NCBI RefSeq assembly: GCF_002153655.1
Contig: NZ_JOPJ01000014.1
Coordinates: forward strand, 55,958 to 119,957
Source: Acetobacter okinawensis
Lineage (GTDB): Bacteria > Pseudomonadota > Alphaproteobacteria > Acetobacterales > Acetobacteraceae
DNA length: 64,000 bases
Reading direction: 5' to 3'
A program made the translations under genes and the position numbers. Position 1 is the stretch's first letter; every line of letters begins with the position of its first letter. Of this stretch, positions 26,368-41,849 are shown one piece after another. The notes beneath the pieces were generated by a model. It ran no database searches, was not told the origin of the DNA, and worked only from the letters and a program-made list of their open reading frames with translations.

Positions 26368-27681
26368 AAGGCGTGCCAGCACCTGCGCGCGACCAATAAG
26401 GGGGAGCAGGTCACGTAGCTCGGGGCCGTTTTCCTCGCCCGTCAGGGCAAGGCGCAGGGGGTGGAACAGAGCCTTGCCACTACGGCCGGTTTTTTCCTTT
26501 ACGGCGGTGGTCCATGCCTTCCACGTGGTCTGGTCCCATGGCTCGGGGGGGAGCAGGGCTGCTGCGTCCTTGAGGAACGCCTCCTCATCTTCCTGCACGG
26601 GGGGGACAATATGGCTTTGCGTGACCTGCAACCACAGTTTGGCCTCGCTCAGCAGGTCGATATTGCTGCGAATAGCCAGCCAGAAGGCCTCGGTCGCACC
26701 CTGCGGCAGCCTGTCCACCACAGCCGAAAACGGGAGCTGAGCCAGATGGCGGTGGTTCATGGCCAGAAGCTGGCGTGTGTCAAACCGGGCGGCCGAGCGC
26801 GAGATATGGGAGAGGTCATAGCTCTGGGCCAGCGCATCAAACGGCATGAGTGCCGGGTCATCCGAGCTGCCAAGCCGCGCAAGGTAGGAGATCAGGGCCT
26901 CGGCCTCCACGCCATCCTGGCGCAGGGTGCGCAGGGAGCAGGCGTCAAAGCGTTTGGAGAGCTTACCCCCGTTTTCGTCCAGCAGCAGGGGCAGGTGGGC
27001 AAAGCGGAAGTGGTCGGGGCGCGCGCCCAGAGCCTCGGCAATGTCGATCTGCACACCCGTATTGGTTACGTGGTCTTCCCCGCGAATAATATGGCTGATC
27101 CCTGTTTCGAGGTCATCCACGACGGAAGCGAGGGTGTAGAGCACCGTGCCATCGGTACGCACCAGCACCGGGTCGGAGACGGAGGGCAGCTTGACCTGAC
27201 AGTCCCCCATAACCATGTCGCGCCAGCGCACAATGCGGCCCGAGAGTTTGAAGCGCCAGTAAGGCACCTTGCCATTGGCTTCGGCCTGCGCGCGCTGCTG
27301 TTCGGTCATGCGGAGCATGGCGCGGTCATAGACCGGGGCGCGGCGCTGGCGGATCTGGGTTTCGCGCTTGGCGGCCAGTTCCTGCTCGCTTTCAAAGCAG
27401 GGGTACAGATGACCGGATGCCTTGAGCTTTTCAATGGCGGCCGCGTAGCGGTCCAGCCGTTCGGTCTGGCGGAAGGTCTCGTCCCACGCAATGCCCATCC
27501 ACTCCAGGTCCTGCTGGATGGCGGTTACCAGTTCCTCGCGCGAGCGACCGGTATCCGTATCATCAATACGCAGTTGGAATTTGCCCCCGTTGCGGCGGGC
27601 AAACAGGGCATTGGCAAGGGCAAGGCGGGCATTGCCAACGTGGAGAAGGCCGGTAGGGCTGGGCGCAAAGCGGAGTTTCAT
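26353..27681 (-). CDS. gltX: Glutamyl-tRNA synthetase
   Basis: Class I aminoacyl-tRNA synthetase charging tRNA-Glu. The HIGH motif reads HVGN (14-17) in PSPTGLLHVGNARLAL; KLSKR is at 240-244; the catalytic fold has RIDDTDTGRSREE and IIRGEDHVTNTGVQIDIAEALG. Length 442 is at the short end for bacterial GluRS. Many alphaproteobacteria carry two GluRS genes, and this short HVGN form could be the second; no tRNA gene lies nearby. ATG 27681 is the only reasonable start. Confidence 0.94.
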   Translation of the reverse strand: MKLRFAPSPTGLLHVGNARLALANALFARRNGGKFQLRIDDTDTGRSREELVTAIQQDLEWMGIAWDETFRQTERLDRYAAAIEKLKASGHLYPCFESEQELAAKRETQIRQRRAPVYDRAMLRMTEQQRAQAEANGKVPYWRFKLSGRIVRWRDMVMGDCQVKLPSVSDPVLVRTDGTVLYTLASVVDDLETGISHIIRGEDHVTNTGVQIDIAEALGARPDHFRFAHLPLLLDENGGKLSKRFDACSLRTLRQDGVEAEALISYLARLGSSDDPALMPFDALAQSYDLSHISRSAARFDTRQLLAMNHRHLAQLPFSAVVDRLPQGATEAFWLAIRSNIDLLSEAKLWLQVTQSHIVPPVQEDEEAFLKDAAALLPPEPWDQTTWKAWTTAVKEKTGRSGKALFHPLRLALTGEENGPELRDLLPLIGRAQVLARLNPGQ

Positions 27682-27792
27682 AACAGAGGCTTATGCCGTG
27701 AATGGGCTGGAAAGACCAGCAGGAAGGAAAGATAAAACAGGGCAGGGGGGCATGGCGTGAGCGGTTTGGCCTGCCCCAAAGCCCTGAGCGGG

Positions 27793-28257
27793 CTAGTGCA
27801 GGTTGTGCAGGCCGGGGTCGAACGGTTCGTCCGTGCCGTATTCCCCCTCATCCTCGCCCTCACTGTCGTCATCTTCAAGGAGTATTTCCTCCCCGTCCAC
27901 CAGACGACGTGGGTCGAGTGCGCGCCAGTCACGCTCCATGGGGGTTGCGGGGGTTGCGGTAAAGTCATCCAGCTCGTTGGCAGAGCGCCAGCCATCGGCC
28001 TGAGCGTCCAGCCCTGTATCGAGCACAACCGCGTCCTCGCCAAAGCTCATCCATGTGTCCAGCACATCCTTGGCAGAGGCACCGGGTACCCGGCAGCGTT
28101 CCACGCTGTCGCGCACATAGGCGCGCGCAAAAGCGTTGGCGTGGGCAAGATCATGAAAAACACCAACGTCTTCCACAATGTTGTCTTCCGCACCGCCGGA
28201 CAGGTCCAGAATACGGACTTTCCAGCCTTGCTCCTGTGGGGGGGCTGCTTCGCTCAT
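27793..28257 (-). CDS. Conserved-looking hypothetical protein with acidic C-terminus
   Basis: A 154-residue soluble protein without signal or membrane segment. The first 95 residues look folded (WKVRILDLSGGAEDNIVED, FARAYVRDSVERCRVPGAS), the end is strongly acidic (LLEDDDSEGEDEGEYGTDE). It overlaps the stop of the nicotinate phosphoribosyltransferase gene by four nt (ATGA), so it is translationally coupled to it. I do not recognise a family; a role linked to NAD salvage would be guesswork. Confidence 0.72.
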   Translation of the reverse strand: MSEAAPPQEQGWKVRILDLSGGAEDNIVEDVGVFHDLAHANAFARAYVRDSVERCRVPGASAKDVLDTWMSFGEDAVVLDTGLDAQADGWRSANELDDFTATPATPMERDWRALDPRRLVDGEEILLEDDDSEGEDEGEYGTDEPFDPGLHNLH

Positions 28258-29459
28258 GGATTTTCCTTGCTGTCTTGTCTGTTGCGGGCGGAGGCGAAAA
28301 GGAATTCGCGCCCGATTTTGACCCGCTCAACACCGTTGTACGAAATAATGTCGGCGGTGGCGTAAGTCTCGTTCCATATTTCAGGAATAAAGGAGCCAGT
28401 GCCAACCACATCAATAGGGGCATGGGCATCGGCCATGCAGGCGCATTTGGTCACACCAAAGCCGGAGGAGGCAATAATGCGCACCCGGTCAAACCCTGCT
28501 TCGTCCAGTGCCTCGCGCATTTTCCAGATAGAGGCGGCAGATACGCCGGTGCCGATCAGGTAGCGCAGTTCCCGGTCAGAGCGGTAGCGGCGCAGGGCAT
28601 CGGGGGCGTGGCGGTTGACAACAGCGTAGGATTCCTGCGGGTTCAGCCCTTCCATGAACCGCCCGCCATGCGTGTCCAGCCGCACGGCAATGCGGCCAGC
28701 CTGAGCCAACTCCGCAAAGCGGTGGCATACCGCCAGCGCATCCGTTATTTCCTGCCCAAAATAGTCAACCAGCACCACAAGGTCGGACTCGGGGAAGGTC
28801 TCGTGGAACATTTCCGCCGCCCGTACGGTGGAACCGGCGTAGCCAATCAGGGCATGGGGCATGGTGCCCGCCCCATGTGTTGCACCAAAAAAGGCGGAAA
28901 CGGCATCGTTTGCCGTGCCCACAAAGCCTACTGCCCCGTCCTTCTGGGCGGCCCGCCCACCAATGGAGGCGGCATAGGCCATGAGTTCCTGCATCTCGTA
29001 CCCGGCACAGTGCCGGGCATCCATGGCCAGAAAGCGGGTTTGTGGCAGGGAGAGCGCCATCTGGTAGGCCCGGAGTGCCGCAACGCAGGAACTGCCCAGC
29101 TTCTGGAGCAAAAGTGTTTCCAGGTCAGCCAGATGCAGGAATGACCCGCTCACATAAACCAGTGGCTCGCCCGCTCCCACCCATTCTCCCTCGGGGTGGA
29201 GCAGGTCCACGGTATAGTTGCTCCCGCGCTCTGCCATGACGTTCTTCAGCCATTCCAGCATAATACCGGGGGCGGAAATAACCGGACAGCGCAGGAAAAA
29301 AGCATAAGTGACCTGACAATCCCCAAAATGGCTGACGATCTGACGGGTCCGGTTGAAGTAGGAATCCGTGCGGGCGCGGATTTCGGCATCCGTCAGGGCG
29401 GTGGTGGCCTGTGCCGCGGCAATGCCGGGGGCCGGTACGCCAAGTGGGAATTGCGTCAT
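28254..29459 (-). CDS. pncB: Nicotinate phosphoribosyltransferase
   Basis: Converts nicotinate and PRPP to nicotinate mononucleotide in NAD salvage. The 401-residue protein shows GTANDAVSAFFGATHGAGTM, HALIGYAGSTVRAAEMF, a phosphate-binding region with VRLDTHGGRFMEG, and SSGFGVTKCACMADAHAPID/VVGTGSFIPE near the C-terminus, as in the NAPRTase family. ATG 29459 gives a sensible N-terminus; 24 upstream in-frame residues look non-coding. Its stop overlaps the start of the acidic hypothetical protein. Confidence 0.88.
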   Translation of the reverse strand: MTQFPLGVPAPGIAAAQATTALTDAEIRARTDSYFNRTRQIVSHFGDCQVTYAFFLRCPVISAPGIMLEWLKNVMAERGSNYTVDLLHPEGEWVGAGEPLVYVSGSFLHLADLETLLLQKLGSSCVAALRAYQMALSLPQTRFLAMDARHCAGYEMQELMAYAASIGGRAAQKDGAVGFVGTANDAVSAFFGATHGAGTMPHALIGYAGSTVRAAEMFHETFPESDLVVLVDYFGQEITDALAVCHRFAELAQAGRIAVRLDTHGGRFMEGLNPQESYAVVNRHAPDALRRYRSDRELRYLIGTGVSAASIWKMREALDEAGFDRVRIIASSGFGVTKCACMADAHAPIDVVGTGSFIPEIWNETYATADIISYNGVERVKIGREFLFASARNRQDSKENP

Positions 29460-29568
29460 TGCTGAAATGCTCTTTTCTGCCAAATACACTGCACAGATGA
29501 TGGGTGTGATGGAGGGCGGCGTAAAGACCACCCCCCGCTTCTGTGATCAGGCAAAGAGCGGCACGGCC

Positions 29569-30948
29569 TTAGTTGCGGCCGGTCAACTCCTCCGCGATCA
29601 GGAACGCCAGCTCCAAAGACTGTTCGGCGTTCAGGCGCGGGTCGCAGAAGGTTTCGTAACGATCACCAAGGTCTGCTTCGGTCAGGCGCTGCGCACCGCC
29701 TACACATTCCGTTACGTTCTGGCCGGTCATTTCCAGGTGAACACCACCAGCAGGCACGCCTTCAGCCGCGCAGACGGCAAAAAAGCCTTTGACTTCCTGC
29801 ATGACCGCATCGAACGAGCGGGTCTTGACCTTGCTGCCAGTGGAAATGGTGTTGCCGTGCATCGGATCGCTGATCCATGTGACAGGCTGCCCCGTTTCCT
29901 TGACCGCACGCATGAGCGGCGGCAGGAACTGCTCGATCTTTTCTGCCCCCATGCGGGAGATCAGGGTAATGCGCCCTGCCTCATTATGGGGGTTGAGGAT
30001 GCTCGTCAGGCGCTTGATGTCTTCCACACTGGTGGTGGGGCCGACCTTGATGCCAATGGGGTTGCGCACCCCACGCAGGAATTCCACATGCGCGCCATCG
30101 GGCTGGCGGGTGCGGTCCCCGATCCAGACAAAATGGGCCGAGCAGTCATACCATTCGCCCGAGGTGGAATCCACGCGGGTCAATGCCTGTTCGTACGGCA
30201 GCAGCAGGGCTTCGTGCGAGGTGTAGAATTCGGTCTCGTCCACCTGTGCGGAAGAGGCTGCGTCAATCCCGCAGGCCTGCATGAAGGCGAGGGTCTCGCC
30301 AATGCGTTCGGCCATGGTGCGGTAGCGGTTGGCCAGCGGGGAGCGTTCCACAAAGCCAAGGTTCCAGCGGTGTACCTCATGCAGGTTGGCATACCCCCCG
30401 CGGGAGAAGGCGCGCAGGAGGTTCTGAATCCCGGCGGACTGGAAGTAGCCGGTCTCCATCCGTGCGGGGTCGGGAATGCGGGCTTCTGGCGTGAATTCCG
30501 GACCGTTGATGATGTCCCCCCGGTAGGAGGGCAGGCTCACACCATCCACCGTTTCCATATCGGAGGAGCGCGGCTTGGCAAACTGCCCGGCCATGCGACC
30601 AAGCTTGATAACCGGCACCTTGGCCCCAAAGGTCAGGACGACCGCCATTTGCAGCAGCACACGGAACGTGTCGCGCACGATGTCGGCCTTGAACTCGCCA
30701 AAGCTTTCCGCGCATGGGCCGCCCTGAAGCACAAAGGCCTTGCCTTGAGCAGCCTGTGCCAGATGATTGCGCAGGCGGCGCACCTCCCCTGCAAAAACCA
30801 GCGGGGGGTAGGTGCCCAGCCGGTTTTCCACCACACCAAGGGCCGATGCGTCTGGATAAGTGGGGATCTGCTTGAACGGAAACGAACGCCAGCTATCCGG
30901 CATCCAGGTCTCAGACGTCGGGTTGGGCTGGGTGAGCGTGGCACTCAT
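29569..30948 (-). CDS. 3-deoxy-7-phosphoheptulonate synthase, class II (plant type)
   Basis: First step of the shikimate pathway: PEP plus erythrose-4-phosphate to DAHP. The 459-residue protein is the class II (AroA-II) form: [63 protein letters not shown] and [14 protein letters not shown], the last holding metal-binding residues. The reading frame is open 174 codons upstream, but the homology and the [16 protein letters not shown]-terminus start at ATG 30948. No regulatory ACT or chorismate mutase domain is fused. Confidence 0.95.
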   Translation of the reverse strand: MSATLTQPNPTSETWMPDSWRSFPFKQIPTYPDASALGVVENRLGTYPPLVFAGEVRRLRNHLAQAAQGKAFVLQGGPCAESFGEFKADIVRDTFRVLLQMAVVLTFGAKVPVIKLGRMAGQFAKPRSSDMETVDGVSLPSYRGDIINGPEFTPEARIPDPARMETGYFQSAGIQNLLRAFSRGGYANLHEVHRWNLGFVERSPLANRYRTMAERIGETLAFMQACGIDAASSAQVDETEFYTSHEALLLPYEQALTRVDSTSGEWYDCSAHFVWIGDRTRQPDGAHVEFLRGVRNPIGIKVGPTTSVEDIKRLTSILNPHNEAGRITLISRMGAEKIEQFLPPLMRAVKETGQPVTWISDPMHGNTISTGSKVKTRSFDAVMQEVKGFFAVCAAEGVPAGGVHLEMTGQNVTECVGGAQRLTEADLGDRYETFCDPRLNAEQSLELAFLIAEELTGRN

Positions 30949-31256
30949 AACGCGTTCCTGTTCAGTTGGGCTGATTACACACAGATGGTAAGCAGAATGA
31001 TAAACACAATCTCTCTGGGCATGGAATTTGCCAAAGGCGGGAGCCTTTATGTCTAAAATACAGGGATTACGCAAATGGCGTTTGCGGTTTCTGGCCATGT
31101 TCTGGCCAATGGTGTGGCATCCTCTCCACGCTTGGGCAGAGAATTTGGTTTTTTGCACTTTTGGTGTGATAAGGGTTGCCAGTATGGAGCTTGCAGGCCC
31201 GTTGGCTCGTGACCCATGTGGTATGTTTTTCTTTTTTTCTTGCGGGGTAACGCGCA
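30949..31256. other. Intergenic region between the DAHP synthase and a secreted-protein gene
   Basis: A 308-bp divergent gap, presumably with both promoters. A direct repeat TTCTGGCCA occurs at 31089-31097 and 31100-31108 (11-bp period, two copies of TGGCCA). A T-rich stretch lies just before the plus-strand gene. I see no RNA gene or terminator. Confidence 0.5.
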
Positions 31257-31661
31257 ATGGCGCAGCTGCGTAGACCGTTTGTAAACGTGATGTCCGGCCT
31301 TCTGATGGGCGCAAGCCTGATGGGGGCAGCAAGTGTTGCCCATGCGGACCCCCTGATGACCCCGAATGACGATGTCTCCTTTTCCGAAGGGAGTGGGGCC
31401 ATGGATACGGGGTCTGGCGCGGCCAAATCAACCGAGTCAAAAACCGTGCACGGGCACCGTAGCCTGCCACCGGGTTATCAGGATGCTCCGTCCATGGAGT
31501 TCCAGCACGGGGATGACCCGGACCATCTGGCTAAGGTACACCGGGATTCGGTAACCGGTACCGACCTGTCGCGCTATGGTTCGGCCTACCAGAGCTCCGG
31601 CCCGTTTGGCACTGGTCAGGTGGGTGACTCCACAGGTAACGGCTGGGTGACGCCCCGCTAG
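31257..31661 (+). CDS. Small secreted protein, unknown function (paralogue candidate A)
   Basis: A 134-residue protein with a signal peptide ([20 protein letters not shown], cleavage near residue 30) and a hydrophilic, Gly/Ser/Asp-rich mature part. The mature end starts DPLMTPND; later comes [21 protein letters not shown]. It has no Cys, no lipobox and no membrane helix. Its mature start and an H-x-D...DxSxY segment loosely resemble the secreted protein at 32472-32864. Family unknown. Its stop overlaps the end of the YigZ gene on the other strand by four nt. Confidence 0.7.
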   Translation: MAQLRRPFVNVMSGLLMGASLMGAASVAHADPLMTPNDDVSFSEGSGAMDTGSGAAKSTESKTVHGHRSLPPGYQDAPSMEFQHGDDPDHLAKVHRDSVTGTDLSRYGSAYQSSGPFGTGQVGDSTGNGWVTPR

Positions 31662-32269
31662 GCCTCGGGCGCTTCATCCTCAATAAGGCGTATATCGGCC
31701 TGACCACTGGTCAGGTCGGTCAGTTTTGCGCTGATGTCATGTTGCAGGGCCTGGGGGAGCACAAGCTGGAACCACGCTCCGTTTGCATCAAACGCAGGGG
31801 CCGCAGCTTCTACCCCCCACTCCGGCAGGCGTGCCTGAATAAGCCCCAGTAATGAGAACGGGCAGTGGAACCCAAGCCGGACCCGCTCGATCAGCTCCTC
31901 TTTTGGGGCCTCGCGCAGGCATTCGGCAGCCGTTCCGGCATAGGCGCGTACCAGCCCGCCCGCTCCAAGCTTGATCCCCCCAAACCAGCGCGAAACCACA
32001 ATGGCGACGCGGTCCAGCTTCTGGGCCACAACCACCTGTAAAATGGGACGCCCCGCCGTGCCAGACGGCTCTCCCGCATCATGGCAGCGGCAATGGGGGC
32101 CAAACTGCCATGCCCAGCAGTGGTGTGTTGCTTCTGGTTCGGCCGCGGCTATGCTGGCAATAAACGCCTCGGCCTCTTCTATGCTGGCTATGGGCGTTGC
32201 GCGTGCAAGAAAGCGGCTTTTTTTGATGTCGCGTTCGAGTGAAAAAGGGCCGACCAGCGTTTCTGTCAT
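31658..32269 (-). CDS. YigZ/IMPACT-family protein
   Basis: A 203-residue protein with the IMPACT N-terminal domain: KKSRFLARATPIASIEEAEAF, THHCWAWQFG, DAGEPSGTAGRPIL and VVSRWFGGIKLGAGGLVRAY, followed by a DUF1949 C-terminal half. Bacterial members are conserved but their exact job is unsettled; a link to translation control is known for the eukaryotic homologue. It lies alone between two small secreted-protein genes on the other strand. Confidence 0.92.
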   Translation of the reverse strand: MTETLVGPFSLERDIKKSRFLARATPIASIEEAEAFIASIAAAEPEATHHCWAWQFGPHCRCHDAGEPSGTAGRPILQVVVAQKLDRVAIVVSRWFGGIKLGAGGLVRAYAGTAAECLREAPKEELIERVRLGFHCPFSLLGLIQARLPEWGVEAAAPAFDANGAWFQLVLPQALQHDISAKLTDLTSGQADIRLIEDEAPEA

Positions 32270-32471
32270 GCGGCTGTCTTACTCTTTTTGGGCAGGGGCG
32301 GGCAAGCAGGGGCCGGATACGCCTTTTGTAAGGGGCGGCCTATGCCAAAACTTGGGGCTGACAGCATTTTGTAACAGGAGTAACGCGGTAGCAGGAGCTA
32401 ACCTGTGCTACGGTTGCCCTTAACCGGCAAATTTTGCCACCAGACGCCTGAATAAAGGAGGACGCGCCGAC

Positions 32472-32864
32472 ATGATGCCGGTATTCCGCAAAAAATGGAC
32501 AATCATGTTCGGTTTGTGCGCTGTTGCGCTATCCTTGGCAGCCAGTGTGCCTGCCCGCGCTGATGGCGACCCGCTGAATGGTGGGGAAGATGATGATTCG
32601 GATGCGCACCGTGCATCCAGCATGCATAATCTGGCAGGTAAGCTGCCGTTGCCGCGTGCCCATAAGGATTTTAGCAAATACCGTTTTACCCCGCCGGGGG
32701 ACCGCGTTGTGGAACAGCCAGATACAAACCGCCTGCTGTTCTGGACCAAGGACGGCCAGCCCGATGGCTACGCCCAACGGCGTGGCAGCAGTGTGATTTA
32801 CTATAACGCGCAGGGTCAGGCAGTGCGGGTGCAAAGACTGACCGCGCAGGAAATGGCAGACTGA
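32472..32864 (+). CDS. Small secreted protein, unknown function (paralogue candidate B)
   Basis: A 130-residue protein with a signal peptide (FGLCAVALSLAASVPARA) and a mature part that begins DGDPLNGGEDDDSDAH, then KLPLPRAHKDFSKYRFTPPGDR and RLLFWTKDGQPDGYAQRRG. AGGAGG lies just before the ATG pair at 32472-32477. It shares the DPL start and an HxD/DFSxY-like segment with the protein at 31257-31661, suggesting distant relationship. No known domain recognised. Confidence 0.7.
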   Translation: MMPVFRKKWTIMFGLCAVALSLAASVPARADGDPLNGGEDDDSDAHRASSMHNLAGKLPLPRAHKDFSKYRFTPPGDRVVEQPDTNRLLFWTKDGQPDGYAQRRGSSVIYYNAQGQAVRVQRLTAQEMAD

Positions 32865-32920
32865 GCAGAATACGGGTTAAAACCGTATATGTCAGCGTAT
32901 GCTACCTGATTGCATAAAAC

Positions 32921-32963
32921 CCTTTGCCCCTGTGTGGACTGTTGTGTGCACACAGGAGCAAAG
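32921..32963 (-). terminator. Terminator between the secreted-protein gene and the PPDK-regulator gene
   Basis: Arms CCTTTGC-CCTGTGTG and CACACAGG-GCAAAGG form a stem of about 15 bp with one internal mismatch; on the minus strand it is followed by GGTTTTATG. It ends the regulator transcript and perhaps the convergent gene as well. Confidence 0.7.
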
Positions 32964-32971
32964 GCGGGGTA

Positions 32972-33799
32972 TTATGCCGATGTGGCGATCAGCTCCAGTA
33001 TGGAGGCCGATGATTCCTCAATGGAGCGGCGCGTCACATCAATGACAGGCCAGTTGTGGCGGCGGCACAGACGCCTTGCCCAATGCAGTTCTTCCTGCAC
33101 TTTTTCCAGATCAATATAGGCATAATCGGTTATGGCTTCCGGGCGGGACTTGCCCGGAATCATCTGGTTCAACCGGTTGCGGCGTATTTCAATCAGGCGT
33201 TCGGGGTCTATGGTCAGGCCAATAACCGGCTTGGTGGTGGTGAACAGCGCTTCTGGCGGTTCTATACCCATGACCAGTGGCACGTTGGCGGCCTTGATCC
33301 CCCGGTTAGCCAGATAAAAGCACGTAGGGGTTTTGGAAACGCGGGAAACGCCAACCAGAATAACATCAGCCTTGTTCAGGCCGCGTGTTTCCTGCCCATC
33401 ATCATGGGCCAGCACGTAGTGCATGGCCTCAATGCGCTGGTAGTAGTTTTCGTCCATAATGTACTGGCCGCCGGGGTGGCGTGTTGCCTCCTCCCCGGTT
33501 TCTTCAGCCAGAAAGTTCAGGGCGTTGTCCAGCACATCCAGCAGCCTGATCTGGAGGCTGGCGCAGCCGGCTTCCATATCTGCCTGCAAAATGGGGTCAG
33601 TCAGGGTGGACATGACCGGGCCGCGATTATTGGCAATATGCCGCAAAACCCGCCTGAGCTGGATCTGGGTGCGGATCAGGTTCCAGTGCCGGAGCCTGAC
33701 TTCCGTGTTGGGGAACTGCGCTATGCAGGCCCGCGCTACAGAATCGAGCGTTTGCCCCGTCGCCTCGGATACGAGGTGGAGAGTAAGAATTTTTTGCAT
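32972..33799 (-). CDS. Pyruvate, phosphate dikinase regulatory protein (bifunctional kinase/phosphorylase)
   Basis: A 275-residue DUF299-family protein that phosphorylates and dephosphorylates PPDK at the active-site Thr, using ADP and phosphate. The N-terminus LHLVSEATGQTLDSVARA is typical; the P-loop is GVSRVSKTPTCFYLA (most members read GVSRTSKTP, so one Thr is Val here); the DYAYIDLEKVQEEL segment and VIDVTRRSIEESSASIL complete the family. It lies directly downstream of ppdK on the same strand, which supports PPDK rather than PEP synthase as target. A terminator lies between the two genes. Confidence 0.92.
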   Translation of the reverse strand: MQKILTLHLVSEATGQTLDSVARACIAQFPNTEVRLRHWNLIRTQIQLRRVLRHIANNRGPVMSTLTDPILQADMEAGCASLQIRLLDVLDNALNFLAEETGEEATRHPGGQYIMDENYYQRIEAMHYVLAHDDGQETRGLNKADVILVGVSRVSKTPTCFYLANRGIKAANVPLVMGIEPPEALFTTTKPVIGLTIDPERLIEIRRNRLNQMIPGKSRPEAITDYAYIDLEKVQEELHWARRLCRRHNWPVIDVTRRSIEESSASILELIATSA

Positions 33800-33812
33800 G
33801 ATATTCAGATTG

Positions 33813-33848
33813 AAAAATGGCCGCCTCAGGGGGAGGCGGCCACTTTTT
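33813..33848 (-). terminator. Rho-independent terminator of ppdK
   Basis: Arms TGGCCGCCTC (33818-33827) and GAGGCGGCCA (33833-33842) with a 5-nt loop, flanked by A/T runs on both sides, giving T5 on the minus strand. It lies just after the ppdK stop and before the regulator start. Confidence 0.9.
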
Positions 33849-33850
33849 CC

Positions 33851-36526
<2,676 letters not shown>

Positions 36527-36749
36527 TTTGCCGTTCACTTCATTCTTTTGTGCCAGATGAGCTGAAGTTCCGACCGAGGGGATGGGAACAGGGGATACCG
36601 GAACAGCAGCCGGACTGGGCACGGAATTTTTATTTTTGGTTTGGACGACGAACTCCACCCCTTCGTTGCCCGCCAGCATGGCGCAGATTTGGCCGTCGGG
36701 CAATCTCTCTTTTACACGCCAGAGCTAAAAAACAGCGCAGGAGGAGGTT

Positions 36750-40558
<3,809 letters not shown>

Positions 40559-40690
40559 GGCGACATCCGGCTTTTAGGTTCACACCTGAAATGACTGGAG
40601 TCTGCGGAACAGACCTAACGCTCACGCCTGCTCCCGCGTGGGCCTGCACAGACCTGCCTTTGCTGCGGGCAGGAAAGGCAGGTTCTGTAT

Positions 40691-40705
40691 GTTCTGGTTG
40701 TGTTC
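40691..40705. promoter_or_regulatory. Predicted LexA (SOS) box upstream of recN
   Basis: GTTC-TGGTTGT-GTTC is an exact GTTC-N7-GTTC, the LexA consensus of alphaproteobacteria. It lies in the recN-bamD gap. An additional GTTC lies at 40682-40685. The motif is short, so binding is inferred from consensus and from recN being a common SOS gene. Confidence 0.7.
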
Positions 40706-40737
40706 TTATTTCAAGAGAAAAAGCGACAAAGCGCGTA

Positions 40738-41751
40738 TTACTTTTTGGTTGCGGGCGGCGGTGTTGTCAGCGGTTGCGCTGTAACGGGCGTGCTTGGCGC
40801 GGCCTGAGCCGGTGCCGGGGGTGTGTTGCCGGGCTGCATGGCTGCTGGTGCGGCCATGCGCTCATCACGCGTGTCCGACGTATGGGATGTGTCCAGATTC
40901 TGTTTGGCGGCAGCGGTTACCGCCTGCCCCGGAACGGGCAGTTTGCCATCCAGCAGGTTATGGTTTTTGAGTTTGTCGTAAGCAAAACGATACCATTTGC
41001 TGCTGGAGTAGTTGTACCCCAGTACAGTGGCCGATTTGCGGGCCTGATCGGTCAGCCCCAGATCAAGGTAGACTTCCACCATACGCTCAAGGGCTTCGGG
41101 CACGTGGTTGGTTGTCTGGAAATCCTGCACAACGCGCTGGTAGCGGTTGATCGCCCCTTCATAATTGCGCTCGCGCTGGTAATAGCGGCCAACCAGCATT
41201 TCCTTCCCGGCCAGATGGTCGCGGCACAGGTCAATTTTCAACTGGGCATCACGGGCATATTTGCTTTGGGGGAAGCGGGTGACCACTTCTTCCAGTGCAT
41301 CCATGGCTTCTGCCGTACCCTGCTGGTCACGCTGCACATCGGCAATCTGCTCATAAAAACAGAGTGCGCGCAGGTAGTAGGCATAGGCGGAATCGGCGCT
41401 GGTGGGGTGCAGGCTGATAAAGCGGTTAAGCTGCTGCACGGCTTCGGGGTATTTCCCCTTAAGGTAGTAGGAATACCCTTCCATCAACTGCGCGTTGGGG
41501 ATGTAGCCCGAATAGGGGTAGTTCTGCTGGAGTGTTTCAAACTCAGCGGCGGCCAACTCGTAACGGCGGGTGCGCAGGGCGTCTATGCCGTTATTATAGA
41601 GTGTCTCTGGTGCCGCAATTTTGGGGGCCGGAGGGGTCTTGCTGCTGCCAGTCAAAAGGCTGCAATCCGCAAGCCCTAACAGCGCAAAAGCTGAGAGCAG
41701 GAACGGCAGACGACGGCGGACTGACTGTGTTTTTATAGAAATATCAAACAT
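40738..41751 (-). CDS. bamD: Outer-membrane assembly lipoprotein BamD (ComL)
   Basis: Lipoprotein of the BAM complex that inserts beta-barrel proteins. The lipobox GLADC ends at C30, after a basic N-terminus and hydrophobic core. The mature part has TPR-like repeats (ETLYNNGIDALRTRRYELAA, LMEGYSYYLKGKYPEA, YYQRERNYEGAINRYQRVV). The last 60 residues are Pro/Ala-rich and look like a disordered tail, longer than in Escherichia coli BamD. It follows lpxC by about 100 bp on the same strand. Confidence 0.92.
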   Translation of the reverse strand: MFDISIKTQSVRRRLPFLLSAFALLGLADCSLLTGSSKTPPAPKIAAPETLYNNGIDALRTRRYELAAAEFETLQQNYPYSGYIPNAQLMEGYSYYLKGKYPEAVQQLNRFISLHPTSADSAYAYYLRALCFYEQIADVQRDQQGTAEAMDALEEVVTRFPQSKYARDAQLKIDLCRDHLAGKEMLVGRYYQRERNYEGAINRYQRVVQDFQTTNHVPEALERMVEVYLDLGLTDQARKSATVLGYNYSSSKWYRFAYDKLKNHNLLDGKLPVPGQAVTAAAKQNLDTSHTSDTRDERMAAPAAMQPGNTPPAPAQAAPSTPVTAQPLTTPPPATKK

Positions 41752-41849
41752 ACCGGCTCTTCAGATCGAGACAAAATCTTATAGCATGTCGGCGGGTCAA
41801 GAAAAGCAAAGAAACGCCGATTATTGCATGTGTCTTGATAAAAAGAGTC

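Noticed and set aside
29368..31056. A 562-codon plus-strand frame opposite the DAHP synthase gene
   Set aside because: Shadow of the class II DAHP synthase, no ribosome-binding site or domain.
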